From Roseospirillum parvum (lineage in GTDB: Bacteria > Pseudomonadota > Alphaproteobacteria > Rhodospirillales > Rhodospirillaceae): a DNA stretch of 64,000 nt. The notes beneath the pieces are model-generated. The model worked only from the letters and a program-made list of their open reading frames with translations. It did no database searches and had not been told where the DNA came from. The stretch covers positions 248,001 to 312,000 of the forward strand of contig NZ_FNCV01000003.1 in NCBI RefSeq assembly GCF_900100455.1. Direction: 5' to 3'. The translations under genes and the position numbers were made by a program. Positions 1 through 9,534 of this stretch are shown piece by piece (the first letter of the stretch is position 1; the number at the start of each line of letters is the position of its first letter).

Positions 1-332
1 CCAACTACCACCTGTTCCAGGCCGGCGAGACGGTGACCCAGGTGCCGGTGTGGCTGGGTCAGGCCGAGGCGGTGCCGGTGATGATCGAACCCAAGGTCAC
101 CGTCACCCTGCCGCGCAGCGCCTGGAACGACACCGTGGTCAAGGCGGTCTATGGCGGTCCGGCGGCAGCCCCGGTGGCGGCCGGCCAGGAAATCGCCACC
201 CTGGTCATCGAGGCCCCCGATCTGGCCCCGGTGCACTACCCGCTGGTCGCCGCCGAACCGGTTGCCCGGCTGGGCTTTCTGGGCCGCATGGCCGCCGCCG
301 CCGAACATCTGCTGATGGGCCGCTTGCAGTGA
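1..332 (+). CDS. dacC: D-alanyl-D-alanine carboxypeptidase, C-terminal end (partial)
   Basis: This is the last 109 or so residues of a reading frame that enters the window from the left; the catalytic serine domain lies outside. The visible part looks like the beta-rich C-terminal domain of PBP5-type carboxypeptidases (VPVWLGQAEAVPV, then a VTVTLPR strand), followed by a tail with a helix (RLGFLGRMAAAAEHLLM) of the kind that anchors these periplasmic enzymes to the inner membrane. The family trims the terminal D-alanine from peptidoglycan stem peptides. The stop codon TGA overlaps the tmk start, a dacC-tmk arrangement common in alphaproteobacteria. The family is fairly sure from domain shape and context; the exact paralogue (dacA, dacC or dacF) is not. 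Confidence 0.8.
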   Translation, partial: NYHLFQAGETVTQVPVWLGQAEAVPVMIEPKVTVTLPRSAWNDTVVKAVYGGPAAAPVAAGQEIATLVIEAPDLAPVHYPLVAAEPVARLGFLGRMAAAAEHLLMGRLQ

Positions 333-991
333 TGGCCCCGGCGGCCGGACGCTTCATCACCTTCGAGGGTGGCGAGGGCGGCGGCAAGACCACCCAACTG
401 GCCCGTCTGGCCGAGGACCTGCGCGCCGCCGGCCATGCGGTGCTGACCACCCGCGAACCCGGCGGCAGTCCGGGGGCCGAGGAAATCCGCCGCCTGCTGG
501 TCACCGGCGAGGCGGGACGCTGGGACGCCCGCACCGAGGCCCTGCTGCACATGGCGGCGCGGCGCGATCATCTGGTCCGCGTGGTCTGGCCGGCCCTGGC
601 CGAGGGCAAGGTGGTGCTGTGCGACCGTTTTCTTGATTCCACCCGGGCCTACCAGGGGTATGGCCATGGCCTGGGCCGTGATTGGGTTGATCGGCTGGCC
701 AGCGTGGTGATCGGCGACTTCGCCCCCGACCTGACCCTGATCCTCGACCTCGACCCGGCCCAGGGGCTGGCCCGCGCGGCCGGCCGGGGCGACGCCGAGA
801 CACGCTACGAAACCTTGGCCGACGCCTTCCATCAGCGCGTCCGCGAAGGCTTCCATGCCATCGCCAAGGCCGAGCCCGGGCGCTGCCGGCTGATCGACTC
901 AAGCCAGCCGAAAGAGCGCGTGGCGGCACTGATCGCCGGGCAGGTGAGGGCGCTGCTGGCGGCCTCGCCACAGGCGGTCCGGACGCCATGA
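332..991 (+). CDS. tmk: Thymidylate kinase
   Basis: Phosphorylates dTMP to dTDP with ATP in the dTTP pathway; cytosolic. The 219-residue product has a P-loop near residues 13-20 (GGEGGGKTT), the REPGG motif near 41-45, the DRF motif around 98 followed by STRAYQG, and a C-terminal LID-like segment (GRGDAETRYE), all hallmarks of bacterial TMP kinases. The ATG at 332 is chosen because it overlaps the upstream stop (TGATG) and leaves eleven residues before the P-loop strand, normal for the family; a longer open frame upstream lies inside the carboxypeptidase gene and is not credible. It overlaps holB by four bases (ATGA), implying translational coupling. Confidence 0.97.
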   Translation: MAPAAGRFITFEGGEGGGKTTQLARLAEDLRAAGHAVLTTREPGGSPGAEEIRRLLVTGEAGRWDARTEALLHMAARRDHLVRVVWPALAEGKVVLCDRFLDSTRAYQGYGHGLGRDWVDRLASVVIGDFAPDLTLILDLDPAQGLARAAGRGDAETRYETLADAFHQRVREGFHAIAKAEPGRCRLIDSSQPKERVAALIAGQVRALLAASPQAVRTP

Positions 992-2085
992 GCCGGTTGC
1001 CCGAGCTGGTCGGCCAGGAAGCCGCCGAGGCCCAGTTCATGACCGCCTGGGAGGGCGGGCGGCTGGCCCACGCCTGGCTGCTCTCCGGGCCCCGGGGCAT
1101 CGGCAAGGCGACCCTGGCGCGGCGCATCGCCGCCCTGGTGCTGGGCCGGCCGGCCGGGCAGGGGAGTCTGCTCGGGGCCGGGCCGGGCGGGACCGGGGGG
1201 CGGGTCGAGCCCGACCCGGACCACCCGGCGGTGGCCCAGGTGACGGCGGGCAGTCACCCCGACCTGCGCCTGCTCACGCCGGGCGTCAATCCCAAGACCA
1301 ACAAGCAGCGCGACGAGATCGTCATCGACGATGTGCGCGAGGCCATCCACTTCATGGCCATGACGCCGGCGCAAGGCGGCTGGCGGGTGGTCATCGTCGA
1401 TGCCGCCGACGAGATGAACATCAACGCCGCCAACGCCCTGCTGAAGGTGCTGGAGGAGCCGCCGCCGCGCGCCCTGCTGCTGCTCGTCGCCCACCGGCCG
1501 GCCCGGCTGCCGGCGACCATCCGCTCGCGCTGTCGTGGCCTGACCCTCAGGCCGCTGCCCGAGGCGATCCTGGAGCACCTGCTGGCGGCCCGCGCCGAAC
1601 AGCCGGACAGTGGCATCGCGGCGGCCGATCTGCGCTTCCTGGTCCGCCTGGGCGAGGGCAGTGTCGGCCGGGCGCTGGATCTGGCCCGCCTGGGCGGGGT
1701 CGACATCTACCGCCAACTGGTCGACCTGCTGGCCGCCTTGCCCGGGCTCGATCCGGGCCAGGCCTACGCCTTCGCCGAGAAGGTGACCCGGCATCCGGAA
1801 GGCCTGCGCATCGCCGGCGACCTGCTGGAAGGCTGGGTCGCCCGGCTGGCCAGCACCGGGGCGCGGGGCGCCGATCCGGCGGCCAGCTTTCCCGGTGCCC
1901 CCGGCGAGGCCGAGGCGGCGCGCCGCCTGCTCGCCGCCGCGCCCCTTGATCGCTGGGTCGGGGTGTGGGAAAAGATCAGCCACCTTCTGGGGCGGGCCCG
2001 GGCGGTTCATCTCGACCCCCGGCAGTGCCTGGTCAACGCCTTCCTTGATCTGGACACCGTGGCCCGGGGCGGACGCCCGGGCTGA
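988..2085 (+). CDS. holB: DNA polymerase III subunit delta'
   Basis: Clamp-loader subunit that, with gamma/tau and delta, loads the beta sliding clamp in the replisome. The 365-residue protein is an AAA+ fold with a Walker-A-like GPRGIGKAT at residues 34-42, a Walker-B-like region (VVIVDAADEMN) and the sensor segment NALLKVLEEPPP, typical of delta' and DnaX. An insertion rich in Gly and charged residues follows the first helix (about residues 55-80). The RSRC motif (TIRSRCRGL) marks the sensor and arginine-finger region. The tmk-holB-metG-tatD order is conserved across alphaproteobacteria and supports holB rather than dnaX. Confidence 0.95.
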   Translation: MSRLPELVGQEAAEAQFMTAWEGGRLAHAWLLSGPRGIGKATLARRIAALVLGRPAGQGSLLGAGPGGTGGRVEPDPDHPAVAQVTAGSHPDLRLLTPGVNPKTNKQRDEIVIDDVREAIHFMAMTPAQGGWRVVIVDAADEMNINAANALLKVLEEPPPRALLLLVAHRPARLPATIRSRCRGLTLRPLPEAILEHLLAARAEQPDSGIAAADLRFLVRLGEGSVGRALDLARLGGVDIYRQLVDLLAALPGLDPGQAYAFAEKVTRHPEGLRIAGDLLEGWVARLASTGARGADPAASFPGAPGEAEAARRLLAAAPLDRWVGVWEKISHLLGRARAVHLDPRQCLVNAFLDLDTVARGGRPG

Positions 2086-2145
2086 CGCCGGCGCCGACCC
2101 CCGTCGTCCCCAGCCTTCCTTCCGCGCCAAGGGGCAGCAACGACC

Positions 2146-3699
2146 ATGAGCGGGCCCAAGCCCTACTACCTCACCACGCCGATCTATTACGTCAACGACA
2201 AGCCGCACATCGGCCACGCCTACACCACCCTGGCCTGCGACGTGATGGCCCGCTTCAAGCGGCTGGACGGCTTTGACGTGCGCTTCCTGACCGGCACCGA
2301 CGAGCACGGCCAGAAGGTGGAGAAGTCGGCCCAGGCCCAGGGCATCGAGCCGCAGGCCTTCACCGACCGGGTGTCGGCCAATTTCCGCGATCTGGCCCAG
2401 GCCCTGAACGCCACCACCGACGACTTCATCCGCACCACCGAGGATCGCCACCGCACCGCCTGTCAGGCCTTGTGGCAACGGCTGATGGCCGAGGGCCACA
2501 TCTATCTGGACAGCTACGCCGGCTGGTACGCGGTGCGCGACGAGGCCTTCTACGCCGAAAGCGAGCTGACCAAGGACCCCGACGGCACCCGCCGCGCGCC
2601 CTCCGGCGCCCCGGTGGAGTGGGTCGAGGAGCCCAGCTACTTCTTCCGCCTGTCGGCCTGGCAGCAGCCGTTGCTGGACCTCTATGCCCGGCGGCCCGAC
2701 TTCATCCTGCCGGAAAGCCGGCGCAACGAGGTGATCCGCTTCGTCGAGGGCGGCTTGCAGGATTTGTCAGTGTCGCGCACCACCTTCCGCTGGGGGGTGC
2801 CGGTGCCGGGCGACGACGCCCACATCATGTACGTGTGGCTGGACGCGCTGACCAACTACATCACCGCCATCGGCTATCCCGATACCGACAGCGACCTGTT
2901 CCAGCGCTACTGGCCGGCCGCCCTGCACATGGTCGGCAAGGACATCCTGCGCTTCCACACCGTCTACTGGCCGGCCTTCCTGATGGCCGCCGGCATCGAG
3001 CCGGCGCAGCGGGTGTTCGCCCACGGCTGGTGGACCAACGAGGGGCAGAAGATCTCCAAGTCGCTGGGCAACGTCATCGACCCCTACGAGCTGTTCGAGA
3101 CCTACGGCCTGGATCAGGTGCGCTACTTCATGCTGCGCGAGGTGCCGTTCGGCAATGACGGCGATTTCGCGCACCGGGCCATTGTCGGGCGGATCAACGG
3201 CGAGTTGGCCAACGAGCTGGGCAACCTGGGCCAGCGCGTGCTCTCCATGATCGCCAAGAATTGTAACGCCTCCGTTCCGACCCCGGGCTCGCTGGAGCCG
3301 GCCGACCACGAGCTGCTGGACGCCGCCGCCGGGGCCCTGGAGGCGATGCGCCGGGCCATGGACCGCCAGGCCTTCCACGAGGCCATCGAGAGCGTCTTCA
3401 CGGTGATCCGCCAGGGCAACGTCTACGTAGACCGTCAGGCCCCCTGGGTGCTGCGCAAGAGCGACCCCGCGCGCATGGCCACGGTGCTGTACGTGCTGGC
3501 CGAGGCGTTGCGCCATGTGGCCATCCTGCTGCAGCCGGTCATGCCCCAGGCCATGGGCCGGTTGCTCGACCAGTTGGCGGTGCCCGAGGACAGGCGCACC
3601 TTCGCCGACCTGGGCGAGGCCGGGCGGCTGGTGCCGGAAACCCCGCTGCCCAAGCCCGAAGGGGTGTTCCCGCGCTATGTGGAACCGGAGAACGAATAG
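2146..3699 (+). CDS. metG: Methionyl-tRNA synthetase
   Basis: Charges tRNA-Met with methionine; class I synthetase. The 517-residue product has the HIGH signature as PHIGHAY near residue 20 and the KMSKS signature as KISKSLGN near residue 300, with the anticodon-binding helical domain after it (LANELGNLGQRVLSM). It is the short form: there is no C-terminal EMAP/Trbp111-like tRNA-binding domain, and the connective peptide reads GWYAVRDEAFY, the version without the zinc-knuckle cysteines. The ATG at 2146 is 60 bases past holB, and the N-terminus (PYYLTTPIYYVN) is the usual one. It heads directly towards tatD, 13 bases on. Confidence 0.97.
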   Translation: MSGPKPYYLTTPIYYVNDKPHIGHAYTTLACDVMARFKRLDGFDVRFLTGTDEHGQKVEKSAQAQGIEPQAFTDRVSANFRDLAQALNATTDDFIRTTEDRHRTACQALWQRLMAEGHIYLDSYAGWYAVRDEAFYAESELTKDPDGTRRAPSGAPVEWVEEPSYFFRLSAWQQPLLDLYARRPDFILPESRRNEVIRFVEGGLQDLSVSRTTFRWGVPVPGDDAHIMYVWLDALTNYITAIGYPDTDSDLFQRYWPAALHMVGKDILRFHTVYWPAFLMAAGIEPAQRVFAHGWWTNEGQKISKSLGNVIDPYELFETYGLDQVRYFMLREVPFGNDGDFAHRAIVGRINGELANELGNLGQRVLSMIAKNCNASVPTPGSLEPADHELLDAAAGALEAMRRAMDRQAFHEAIESVFTVIRQGNVYVDRQAPWVLRKSDPARMATVLYVLAEALRHVAILLQPVMPQAMGRLLDQLAVPEDRRTFADLGEAGRLVPETPLPKPEGVFPRYVEPENE

Positions 3700-3712
3700 G
3701 TCCTTAAAAGCG

Positions 3713-4513
3713 ATGTCCGAGACGCCTTTCCTGGTCGACAGCCACTGCCACCTGGATTTCCCCGACTTCGCCGAGGAACTGGACGAGGTGGTGGCCCGGG
3801 CCGGGCGGGCCGGCATCGGGACCATGCTGACCATCTGCACCCACGTCACCCGCTTTCAGCAGGTGCGCGCGTTGGCCCATCGGTTTGACGCTGTCTGGTG
3901 CTCTGTCGGCATCCACCCGCACGAAGCCGGGCGCGAGCCGGCCACCGATGCCGCCCGGCTGATCGAGCTGGCCGACGACCCCAAGGTGGTCGGTTTCGGC
4001 GAAACCGGGCTCGAGTACTTTTATGAGCACAGCCCGCGCGCCGACCAGCAGCGGGCCTTCCGGGCCCACATCCAGGCGGCCCGCGAAACCGGCCTGCCGT
4101 TGATCATCCACAGCCGCGACGCCGACGCCGACATGGCCGCGATCCTGCGCGAGGAAGCCGGGCAGGGGGCCTTTCCGGGGCTTGTGCACTGCTTCAGCTC
4201 GGGACCGGAACTGGCTGAAACGGCGCTGGAACTGGGCCTTTACCTTTCCTTCTCCGGCATTGTCACCTTCCCCAAGGCCGAGGCCTTGCGGGAGGTGGCC
4301 AAAACGGTGCCGCCAGAGCGCATCCTGGTCGAGACCGACGCCCCGTACCTGGCCCCGGTGCCCAAACGGGGCAAGCGCAACGAGCCGGCCTTCACCGTCC
4401 ACACGGCGACCCGGCTGGCCGAGGTGCTGGGCATGGAAGTGGCCGATCTGGCCGCCCAAACGACCGAGAATTTCTTTACCTTGTTCGGCAAGGTCCAGAG
4501 GCCAAGCCCTTGA
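3713..4513 (+). CDS. tatD: TatD family metal-dependent hydrolase
   Basis: TatD-family proteins are TIM-barrel amidohydrolase-fold enzymes with metal-dependent nuclease activity (3'-5' exonuclease or DNase). The 266-residue product shows the metal ligands in order: VDSHCHLDF at the N-terminus, GETGLEYFY, IIHSRDADADM, LVHCFSS and LVETDAPYLAP. The start at 3713 is preferred over in-frame upstream codons inside metG because it places SHCHLDF near residue 10, as in homologues. The stop overlaps the next gene by four bases. Biological substrate unknown; the metG-tatD pairing is widespread. Confidence 0.93.
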   Translation: MSETPFLVDSHCHLDFPDFAEELDEVVARAGRAGIGTMLTICTHVTRFQQVRALAHRFDAVWCSVGIHPHEAGREPATDAARLIELADDPKVVGFGETGLEYFYEHSPRADQQRAFRAHIQAARETGLPLIIHSRDADADMAAILREEAGQGAFPGLVHCFSSGPELAETALELGLYLSFSGIVTFPKAEALREVAKTVPPERILVETDAPYLAPVPKRGKRNEPAFTVHTATRLAEVLGMEVADLAAQTTENFFTLFGKVQRPSP

Positions 4514-5346
4514 GTGGTTTGGAAACCCACCCTCAAGGAACCCGCCTGACCCTGCTTGGCACCGGCGGCGCCGGCGGGGTGCCCATGGTCTCCGTCGGCT
4601 GGGGGGCCTGCGACCCGGCCGAGCCGCGCAACCGGCGTCTGCGCTCCTCGGCGCTGATCGAGACGGCCGGGCGGCGCATCCTGATCGACACCACGCCCGA
4701 TCTGCGCCAGCAATTGCTGACCGTCGGGGTCAATCGGCTGGATGCCGTGCTGTTCACCCATACCCATGCCGACCACATCCACGGCCTGGACGACCTGCGC
4801 GAGGTGAACCGTGTCATCCGCGACGGCCTGCCGGTCTACGCCGACGCGTCGACCCTGGACAGCCTGACGCATCGCTTTGCCTATGCCTTCGATGAGCTTG
4901 ATCTGGAAAAGGAACCAGTCTGGCGGCCCTGGCTGCGCCCAAGGGTGATTGCCGACCCCAAGCCGGGCCCGGTGCGTTTCGAGGTGGCGCCGGCGGATGG
5001 CGGGGCGGCGGTGACGCTGACGGCGCTGTGGCAGGATCACGGCATCGGCCACTCGCTGGGCTTCCGCATCGGCAACATGGCGTACTGCACCGACGCCTGG
5101 GAACTGCCGCCTTCGACCCGCGATGCGCTGCGCGGCCTTGAGGTGTTGGTGGTCGGCTGCCTGATCAACCGCGAGCATCACACCCATGCCCATGTCGACA
5201 AGGTTCTGGCCTGGGTCGACGACCTCAAGCCCCGGCGCACCGTGCTGACCCACATGGGGCCGGGGCTCGATTTCGGGCGCCTGAGCCGCGAACTGCCCGA
5301 GGGCGTGGAGCCGGGCCACGACGGAATGGTGCTGTACGGCACGTAA
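4510..5346 (+). CDS. MBL-fold metallohydrolase (PhnP/RNase Z-like)
   Basis: A 278-residue metallo-beta-lactamase-fold hydrolase. It starts with the conserved strand TLLGTGGAGGVPM, then a PhnP-like stretch (WGACDP.EPRNRRLRSSALIE), the metal motif HTHADHIHGLDDL, a CTDAW segment and a late histidine (VLTHMGPGLDF). In PhnP the fold cleaves cyclic phosphodiesters; in the many alphaproteobacterial homologues next to tatD the substrate is not established. The start is a TTG at 4510 overlapping the tatD stop by four bases, which suggests translational coupling and explains the non-ATG start. It is the last gene of the forward housekeeping run before the sulfate-transport segment. Confidence 0.88.
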   Translation: MSGLETHPQGTRLTLLGTGGAGGVPMVSVGWGACDPAEPRNRRLRSSALIETAGRRILIDTTPDLRQQLLTVGVNRLDAVLFTHTHADHIHGLDDLREVNRVIRDGLPVYADASTLDSLTHRFAYAFDELDLEKEPVWRPWLRPRVIADPKPGPVRFEVAPADGGAAVTLTALWQDHGIGHSLGFRIGNMAYCTDAWELPPSTRDALRGLEVLVVGCLINREHHTHAHVDKVLAWVDDLKPRRTVLTHMGPGLDFGRLSRELPEGVEPGHDGMVLYGT

Positions 5347-5646
5347 CCCCAGGCCCTGGCCCGCCTCTGGTGGCTGGTTTGTATTCATAATATAAATTAT
5401 GCGACAATTGGTTCGGGGCTGTTGTGCCGAGACACGGCTCGCTTGAGCCCAAGGTCATACCCCTCACCTCGACCTCTCAACGCCCGCTGGAAGCGCTTGG
5501 GTCGTCAGCCGGCATCCTGCCAGAGCCAAAGCCCGCGACGGGTCCGGCATGGCGGATGGCGCTGAAGACACTCACCGCACAGAAAGCGGCGGTGAGCCCG
5601 CCCCGGCCGCCCCCGGCCATCCCGCAAGATTCACGAAGCACGTGCT
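5347..5646. other. 300-bp convergent intergenic gap at left edge of the sulfate cassette
   Basis: Separates the forward MBL gene from the reverse cysA. It holds a short AT-rich patch near 5380-5400 (ATAATATAAATTAT), unusual for this GC-rich window, and then sequence with no recognisable gene; one short forward frame (5424-5684) has no family-like features and runs into cysA. No clear intrinsic terminator, repeat or attachment site is visible. It may be the left junction of an inserted segment. Confidence 0.4.
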
Positions 5647-6708
5647 CTATGGCGCGGCGAACAGATGATAGCGGTCGATCCTGACTCGCAACGACTGCCC
5701 TGGCTGCAGCTCACGCCATCCTTCGCCCTTCATGGGCAGTTCCAGTTCGATGGGTCGCGCCAGCCCCCCAACTTTCATGTCGACGCGCACACGGCCAAGG
5801 GAAACCCGCACCATTTCGGCGATCCCCCCCAGCCCAGGGCCTTGCCTGTCGACGGCAAGCATCATGTCGCACGGCCTGGCTTGCAGGGTGTAGTGGCCGT
5901 CGCCGGCCTCGATGCCGTCTGCCACCGGAACGGGGCACCCCGCGAAGAAGGCCCGGCCGTCGCGGACCTCCACCGGCAGCACATTGGTGGAACCCAGGAA
6001 GTCGAAGACAAACGCGCTCTCCGGCCGCAGGTAGGCCTCGCTGGGTGTGCCGATCTGTTCGAGGCGTCCCTGGTTGATGATGGCGACGCGGTCGGACAGT
6101 TCGAGGGCCTCTTCCTGATCGTGGGTCACGAACACGGTGGTGTGGCCAGTACGGTCGTGCAACTGCCTCAACCACCGCCGCAAGTCCTTGCGTACCTTGG
6201 CGTCGAGGGCGCCGAAGGGCTCGTCGAGCAGCAGGACCGTGGGCTCGATGGCGAGTGCGCGGGCGAGCGCCACGCGCTGCCGCTGGCCGCCCGAAAGCTG
6301 GGCCGGGGAGCGATGCTCCAGCCCCTGCAACTGCACCAGCGCCAGAAGTTCCTCCGCGCGTCTGCGGATTTCCGCCTTGGCGGGCCGATTTGCGCGCGGC
6401 CGCGCCGCCAGACCAAAGCCGACGTTGTCCAGCACCGTCATGTGGCGGAACAAGGCGTAGTGCTGGAAGACAAAGCCGACGTTGCGCTCCTGCACGGTAC
6501 GGTGGGAGGCGTCATCGCCGTCGAACAGGACTGAGCCGCCGGTTGGGAATTCCAGGCCGGCGATGACGCGCAGAAGGGTCGTCTTGCCCGACCCCGAGGG
6601 CCCAAGCAGGGCCAGCAATTCGCCCGAGCGGATGGTCAGGCTGATGCCGTCCAATGCGGCGGCGGTGCCGTCGAACGTCTTGCGGATATCGTGGACCTGA
6701 ATTTCCAT
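5647..6708 (-). CDS. cysA: Sulfate/thiosulfate ABC transporter ATP-binding protein
   Basis: ATPase of the CysTWA sulfate/thiosulfate importer; acts on the cytoplasmic face. The 353-residue protein has Walker [10 protein letters not shown] at 36-44, the Q-loop region ([11 protein letters not shown]), signature LSGGQRQR near 135, Walker [13 protein letters not shown] and H-loop [13 protein letters not shown], followed by a C-terminal TOBE-like regulatory domain (ARPCDMML). The N-terminus [14 protein letters not shown] is the usual CysA start. It is last in the reverse order sbp-cysT-cysW-cysA, 12 bases after cysW. Codon use here is looser than in neighbouring housekeeping genes. Confidence 0.95.
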   Translation of the reverse strand: MEIQVHDIRKTFDGTAAALDGISLTIRSGELLALLGPSGSGKTTLLRVIAGLEFPTGGSVLFDGDDASHRTVQERNVGFVFQHYALFRHMTVLDNVGFGLAARPRANRPAKAEIRRRAEELLALVQLQGLEHRSPAQLSGGQRQRVALARALAIEPTVLLLDEPFGALDAKVRKDLRRWLRQLHDRTGHTTVFVTHDQEEALELSDRVAIINQGRLEQIGTPSEAYLRPESAFVFDFLGSTNVLPVEVRDGRAFFAGCPVPVADGIEAGDGHYTLQARPCDMMLAVDRQGPGLGGIAEMVRVSLGRVRVDMKVGGLARPIELELPMKGEGWRELQPGQSLRVRIDRYHLFAAP

Positions 6709-6720
6709 GGTGGAAGGCTC

Positions 6721-7605
6721 CTACGGCCTGCCGGACGAGGACACGCCGGGCCCGCCGCGCGCTTCGAGGCAGGTCTTGAGGACCAGGGTGACGAGCGCCA
6801 AAACGGCGAGCAGCGAGGCGACGGCGAAGGCAGCGGCGAAGTTGTACTCGTTGTAGAGAATTTCCACATGCAGCGGCATGGTGTTGGTGAAGCTGCGGAT
6901 ATGGCCGGACACCACCGAAACGGCCCCGAATTCCCCCATGGCCCGCGCGTTGCACAGCAGAACGCCGTACAACAGGCCCCACTTGATGTTGGGAAGGGTG
7001 ACCTTCAGAAACGTGCGCCAACCGCTGGCCCCCAGCGACAGGGCGGCCTCCTCGTCGTCGGTACCGCTCTGCTGCATCACGGGGATGAGTTCGCGAGCCA
7101 CGAAGGGCAGCGTTACGAAGATGGTGGCGAGGACGATTCCGGGCACGGCGAAGACGATCTGGATGTCATGCCCGGCCAGCCAGGGGCCAAACCAGCCCGA
7201 CGATCCGAACAACAGGACGTAGATCAGCCCCGCGATCACCGGCGACACCGAAAACGGCAGGTCGATGAGCGTGACAAGCAGACTCTTGCCCTTGAACTGA
7301 AACTTGGCGATGGACCAGGCGGCGCACAGGCCGAAGATCAGGTTCAGCGGAACCGAGATCGCCGCGACCAGCAGCGTCAGCTTGATGGCCGCGATCGCGT
7401 CGGGATCAACCAGCGCGGCAAAATAAGGGCCGATGCCCATCCGCAGCGCTTCCACGAAAACCGCCGCGAGCGGCATCAGGAGGAAGAACAGAAGGAAGAC
7501 GAGCGCGGTCACGACCAGGAGCCATCTGGTGGCGGGCCTCTCCGTTACCGGCGAGACCCGGCGAAGCCCCGGTGTGGTCGGGTGCGGTGGGGCGGAAAGG
7601 CGCAT
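6721..7605 (-). CDS. cysW: Sulfate ABC transporter permease CysW
   Basis: Inner-membrane permease of the sulfate/thiosulfate importer, 294 residues, with about six hydrophobic segments beginning at residues 27-50 ([17 protein letters not shown]). The cytoplasmic EAA-like loop that docks to CysA is visible as [34 protein letters not shown] and the C-terminal [12 protein letters not shown] stretch are typical of CysW. It lies 4 bases after cysT and 12 before cysA, so translational coupling is likely. Assignment to CysW rather than CysT rests on these segments and its second position. Confidence 0.94.
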   Translation of the reverse strand: MRLSAPPHPTTPGLRRVSPVTERPATRWLLVVTALVFLLFFLLMPLAAVFVEALRMGIGPYFAALVDPDAIAAIKLTLLVAAISVPLNLIFGLCAAWSIAKFQFKGKSLLVTLIDLPFSVSPVIAGLIYVLLFGSSGWFGPWLAGHDIQIVFAVPGIVLATIFVTLPFVARELIPVMQQSGTDDEEAALSLGASGWRTFLKVTLPNIKWGLLYGVLLCNARAMGEFGAVSVVSGHIRSFTNTMPLHVEILYNEYNFAAAFAVASLLAVLALVTLVLKTCLEARGGPGVSSSGRP

Positions 7606-7609
7606 GGTG

Positions 7610-8461
7610 TCACGCCCTCCCCATCCGTTGAGAGCTCCAGGCCTGGATCAGATTGATGAGCAGCAGCAGAATGAAGCTGATTGCCAGCATGATGGCGGCA
7701 ACGGCTGTTGCCCCGGCATAATTGAACTCCTCCAGCCGAATCACGATTAGAAGGGGCGCGATTTCAGAAACATGCGGGATGTTGCCGGCGATGAAGATCA
7801 CCGACCCGTACTCCCCGACGCCGCGCGCACAGGCGAGCGCGAAACCGGTCAACAGGGAGGGACTGAGAACCGGCAGGATGACCTTTCGAAACGTGCGGGC
7901 GCGGCCGGCGCCGAGGGTGGCCGCGGCCTCCTCGATCTCCGCATCCAGATCGTGAAGGACCGGCTGGATGGTACGCACCACGAAGGGCAGACCGATGAAG
8001 GTGAGCGCCACCATGATGCCAAGTGGCGCATAGGCGACCTTGATGCCCAAGGGTTCGAGGAACTGGCCAATCCAGCCGTTGCCGGCGTAGAGCGACGTCA
8101 GCGCGATGCCGGCGACCGCCGTCGGCAAGGCGAAGGGAAGATCCACCATGGCGTCGAGGACCCGCTTACCGGGAAAGCTGTAGCGAACCAGCACCCACGC
8201 CACGAGCAACCCGAACACGGCATTGAGGGCCGCCGCCAACAGAGCGGTTGAGAAGCTGAGGCGTACCGCCGCCAGGGTCCGGCTGTCGGTGGCGAGTGCG
8301 AGAAAGTCCTGCCACCCCAACCCGGCGGCGCGAAACATGACAGCGGACAGTGGGATCAGCACGACGAGGCCCAGGTAAGCGAGCGTGAACCCCAGCGTCA
8401 TGCCGAATCCTGGCATGACGCTCGGACGCACCCACCCGGAGCAGATGGCACGGGCGCTCAT
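7610..8461 (-). CDS. cysT: Sulfate ABC transporter permease CysT (CysU)
   Basis: The other membrane subunit of the sulfate/thiosulfate importer; 283 residues from the chosen start. Hydrophobic segments begin near residue 20 ([19 protein letters not shown]), with the EAA-like coupling loop [15 protein letters not shown] and [14 protein letters not shown], typical of CysT. The frame is open further upstream to 8545, but that would overlap the binding-protein gene; the ATG at 8461 ([10 protein letters not shown]) sits 7 bases after the sbp stop and is preferred. With CysW it forms the translocation channel driven by CysA. Confidence 0.93.
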   Translation of the reverse strand: MSARAICSGWVRPSVMPGFGMTLGFTLAYLGLVVLIPLSAVMFRAAGLGWQDFLALATDSRTLAAVRLSFSTALLAAALNAVFGLLVAWVLVRYSFPGKRVLDAMVDLPFALPTAVAGIALTSLYAGNGWIGQFLEPLGIKVAYAPLGIMVALTFIGLPFVVRTIQPVLHDLDAEIEEAAATLGAGRARTFRKVILPVLSPSLLTGFALACARGVGEYGSVIFIAGNIPHVSEIAPLLIVIRLEEFNYAGATAVAAIMLAISFILLLLINLIQAWSSQRMGRA

Positions 8462-8468
8462 GACCCCC

Positions 8469-9512
8469 TCACTTCGGCTGGTAAATCTGATCGAAGATGC
8501 CGCCCTCGGCGAAGAACTTCCGCTGCGCGGCCTGCCACCCGCCAAAGGTGTCGTTGACCGTCACCAGCCTGGCGTCGGCGAAGCGGGCAAGGTCTTCCGG
8601 CGCGGCATGCTCGGGGCTCACGGGGCGATAGTAGTGCCTTGCCGCCAACCGCTGGCCCTCGGGCGAATAGAGGTAGGCCAGGTAGGATTCGGCGACATCG
8701 CGTGTCCCGCGCCTGTCAACCCCGCGCCTGTCAACATTGCCATCGACCACGGTTACCGGTGGCTGCGCCAGGATGCTGAGCGACGGCACCACGATCTCGA
8801 ACCGATCGGGCCCCAGTTCCTCAATGGCGAGGAACGCCTCGTTCTCCCACGCGAGCAGCACGTCGCCGATCCCCCGTTGAACGAAGGTGGTCGTCGAGCC
8901 GCGCGCTCCCGTATCGAGGACCGGCACGTTCTTGTACAGCGTGCTCATGTAGCCGGCGGCGCGTGACTCGTCGCCACCGAACCGGTCAAGCGCCCAGGCC
9001 CAAGCGGCGAGGAAGGTCCATCGGGCTCCGCCGGACGTTTTGGGGTTCGGCGTGATGACCTGCACGCCCTCCCTCACCAGATCGTCCCAGTCCTGGATGT
9101 CCTTCGGGTTGCCCTTGCGGACCAGCAACACGATGGTCGAGGTGTAGGGCGCGCTGTCGTTGGGCAATTCGGCCTGCCAGTCGGCATTGATCAGGCCGGT
9201 GCGTTGACCAATGGCGTCGATGTCGTAGGCAAGCGCCAATGTCACCACGTCGGCGGCGAGGCCGTCGATCACCGCGCGGGCCTGCTTGCCGGATCCGCCG
9301 TGCGACATGCGGACCACCACGTCCTCGCCTGTCTTGGCCTTCCAGTGCGCGGCGAAGGCCTGGTTGAACGCCTTGTAGAGCTCCCGCGTCGGATCATAGG
9401 ACACGTTGAGGAGGACGCTTTCCGCCCGGGCGGGGCTCCCCCAGGCGAGACTCGCGGCGAGAGCGGCGATGGCGCCAAAGCGCATGAAACGGGTCGTTCG
9501 CATGATTTGCAT
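8469..9512 (-). CDS. sbp: Periplasmic sulfate-binding protein
   Basis: Captures sulfate or thiosulfate in the periplasm and delivers it to CysTW. The 347-residue precursor has a Sec signal peptide (basic MRTTRFMR, hydrophobic [13 protein letters not shown], then SPARA before cleavage). The mature part shows family segments [35 protein letters not shown] and AYLYSPEGQ. Two close ATGs (9512, 9503) are possible; neither has a strong ribosome-binding site. An oddity is the sequence [13 protein letters not shown], produced by a perfect 15-bp tandem duplication. It heads the transporter operon and is divergent from an Rrf2 regulator. Confidence 0.94.
   Translation of the reverse strand: MQIMRTTRFMRFGAIAALAASLAWGSPARAESVLLNVSYDPTRELYKAFNQAFAAHWKAKTGEDVVVRMSHGGSGKQARAVIDGLAADVVTLALAYDIDAIGQRTGLINADWQAELPNDSAPYTSTIVLLVRKGNPKDIQDWDDLVREGVQVITPNPKTSGGARWTFLAAWAWALDRFGGDESRAAGYMSTLYKNVPVLDTGARGSTTTFVQRGIGDVLLAWENEAFLAIEELGPDRFEIVVPSLSILAQPPVTVVDGNVDRRGVDRRGTRDVAESYLAYLYSPEGQRLAARHYYRPVSPEHAAPEDLARFADARLVTVNDTFGGWQAAQRKFFAEGGIFDQIYQPK
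8706..8735. repeat. Perfect 15-bp tandem duplication inside sbp
   Basis: The unit CCCGCGCCTGTCAAC occurs twice back to back (8706-8720 and 8721-8735). On the coding strand it duplicates five codons and gives [11 protein letters not shown] where homologues normally have a single copy just before the late helix. The frame is kept, so the protein may remain functional with a longer surface loop. Confidence 0.9.
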
Positions 9513-9534
9513 TGCCCGGTGCGGCGGAACACTC

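Noticed and set aside
5424-5684. Small forward gene between the MBL gene and cysA
   Set aside because: Overlaps the cysA end, no ribosome-binding site, and residue composition is not protein-like.
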